Position numbers and translations under genes: made by a program
DNA from: Cheilinus undulatus
Taxonomy: Eukaryota; Chordata; Actinopteri; Labriformes; Labridae
Direction of reading: 5' to 3'
Assembly (NCBI RefSeq): GCF_018320785.1
Contig: NC_054873.1
Span: forward strand, 25,572,196-25,636,195
DNA: 64,000 nucleotides
The notes under the pieces: model-generated
What the model saw: only the letters and a program-made list of their open reading frames with translations
Database searches by the model: none
Told to the model about the DNA's origin: nothing
Shown here: piece by piece, positions 62,901 through 64,000 of the stretch
Layout: each line of letters begins with the position of its first letter
Numbering within the stretch: the stretch's first letter is position 1

Positions 62901-64000
62901 TTGGTCCTGTCACTTTCTAACCGGGCCCAAATGGTTAAGACGGGCGCTTTGCAAGATGGATTCACCATAAGAAACAAGGAAACAGGTGTATCCATCTGCT
63001 TTGCAAGGTTAATCATAATGGGGATAATTTCAGTGTCATGCTGTCCTCTCTGTTATCTCATGGGCTTAACAAGCTAACAATTGGCACGTAATAGCACAGA
63101 ATGTTCACCTTCCGCTGGTATGGCACCACGTGCCAACGTGACAACAGAAAGAGAGAAGGAGAAACAGAGCGAATGCTTCAAGGAGCATTTTTCTTTATTT
63201 CTCTCTTTTTGAAGCCATGGAAGAGAGAGGAAATTTGGGATTTTTCTTTCAGTAACGGATTACTTTTTGAAAATGTAGCTAAAAACGAGATTACTTGAAT
63301 TGTAAAACTAACGCTTTGCGTTACTCGTTACAACAAAAAACTAATCTGAGTACTCTAATGGATTACTTTGTAGCGCGTTACCCCAACACTGATTGTGACA
63401 TAAATGAATGTGTGTGTTTACCAGGTCTATAGTATTCCTCCTATTGGCCTCTGACAGGGTCTGATCCACAAATGTTTCCCAGCGCCCTCTGTAGTCATCT
63501 GGTAGCTCTACACCCACATTAACATCATTAGTAAAAGCATTATTCTTTATTATTGATAGTTATAATCTGTATAATAACTTTATTTCTTTAAATAAAATAC
63601 AAACAAACCTGTTATTAGGCTACTAATCTGAGTGTGAACTGGTCCCTTCTCCAGATTGTGGACAACTGTGTTGGCAATCCTGGTCAGATGTCCCATGTAC
63701 CCTCTTCTCATACCGCCTTCTGACCTGAACACAGAGAGTACCACACTGAAAGATCCACATGATAACAAAAACAAGACTATGCCATTATCACCAAATCCTT
63801 ACTGTAATTTATCATTCTCCTCCCAAGCCCCTAGAATCCTCTGGACAAGGTGGCAGTGCTGAAACAACTTGTGAGGACAAACAGAAAGTCAAACAGTTGT
63901 TTTAAATCATTTAAAGACATCACATCCTTTGTCACTTTAAGACATATAGAAACACCTACATGTGTCACCATTAGATTATGTGCAGAGTTATCAAGGGTGT
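56914..64000 (-). CDS. ppp6r2: Protein phosphatase 6 regulatory subunit 2, 3' part of gene
   Basis: PPP6R2 (SAPS2) recruits substrates to the PP6 catalytic subunit. Exons, 5' to 3': 63960 to beyond 64000, 63803-63867, 63609-63724, 63422-63507, 61807-61884, 61627-61724, 61485-61542, 61028-61149, 60772-60944, 60494-60650, 60193-60272, 59481-59676, 57699-57845, 56914-56947. Phases agree throughout, about 483 codons. The end of the SAPS helical domain is clear ([53 protein letters not shown]). The conserved tail follows: [64 protein letters not shown] and the terminal SANGPA. An acidic serine run ([13 protein letters not shown]) is a likely CK2 target. The 5' exons are outside the window. The match to PPP6R2 over PPP6R1/3 rests on the [11 protein letters not shown] block. 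Confidence 0.93.
58672..58695 (-). CDS. ppp6r2: speculative 24-nt ppp6r2 microexon
   Basis: On the minus strand, gactccag precedes 24 bases that end before gtatgt. The block is phase 2 on both sides, so it fits between the exons 59481-59676 and 57699-57845. Direct splicing of those exons also keeps frame. The encoded VFRPAVRR has no family support, so this may be chance. Confidence 0.2.
61967..63391. mobile_element. non-autonomous hAT element, 8-bp target duplication
   Basis: Ends are cagtgttgggtagcgttact and, reversed, cagtgttggggtaacgcgct. Perfect 8-bp duplications attgtgac flank it at 61959-61966 and 63392-63399. The 1425-bp body encodes no transposase; a 95-codon open frame at 62108-62395 has no known domain. 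It lies in a ppp6r2 intron, its right end 24 bases from the splice donor at 63416-63421. Confidence 0.9.

Overview
This window is vertebrate nuclear DNA, and its gene content and repeats point to a teleost fish, probably a percomorph. The genes have short coding exons with GT-AG splice sites. The proteins read like fish versions of human genes. The repeats are typical of fish: Tc1-like transposons, hAT elements with 8-bp target duplications, TTAA-flanked MITEs and tRNA-derived SINEs. Exons were assembled by eye from splice sites, reading phase and remembered protein families. There are no bacterial operons, CRISPR arrays or retrovirus-like elements that I can recognise.

Layout. 1-14096 (+): the 3' two thirds of c2cd5 (CDP138), with at least 20 exons, an apparently young Tc1 transposon, a hAT MITE and an old Tc1 copy carrying two nested insertions. 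16879-23925 (+): complete lmf2, 14 exons, 728 codons. 25192-28613 (-): complete miox, 10 exons, 286 codons, tail to tail with lmf2. 34444-40378 (-): adm2 (intermedin), 2 coding exons, 170 codons. 46523-51343 (-): a MOB2-like kinase activator, 5 exons, 227 codons. 56914-64000 (-): the 3' half of ppp6r2, 14 exons in view, its start beyond the window edge.

The genes are ordinary housekeeping and physiological genes and do not form one pathway. Insulin-stimulated vesicle fusion (c2cd5), ER lipase maturation (lmf2), inositol catabolism (miox), a calcitonin-family peptide hormone (adm2), an NDR-kinase cofactor (mob2-like) and a PP6 phosphatase subunit (ppp6r2) share only a neighbourhood. LMF2, MIOX, ADM2 and PPP6R2 also lie close together on human 22q13.33. 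C2CD5 (human 12p) and MOB2 (human 11p) do not, so the fish order is a distinct arrangement.

I did not find a previously undescribed system. The most useful observations are: a run of four consecutive cassette-compatible c2cd5 exons with a long (TG)n tract just before the last one; a 45-nt in-phase candidate c2cd5 microexon; a GC-AG intron in miox; a predicted myristoylated N-terminus on the MOB2-like protein; nested transposons; a hAT element 24 nt from a ppp6r2 splice donor; a 200-bp hairpin downstream of adm2; and a 345-bp region saturated with AGCT words.
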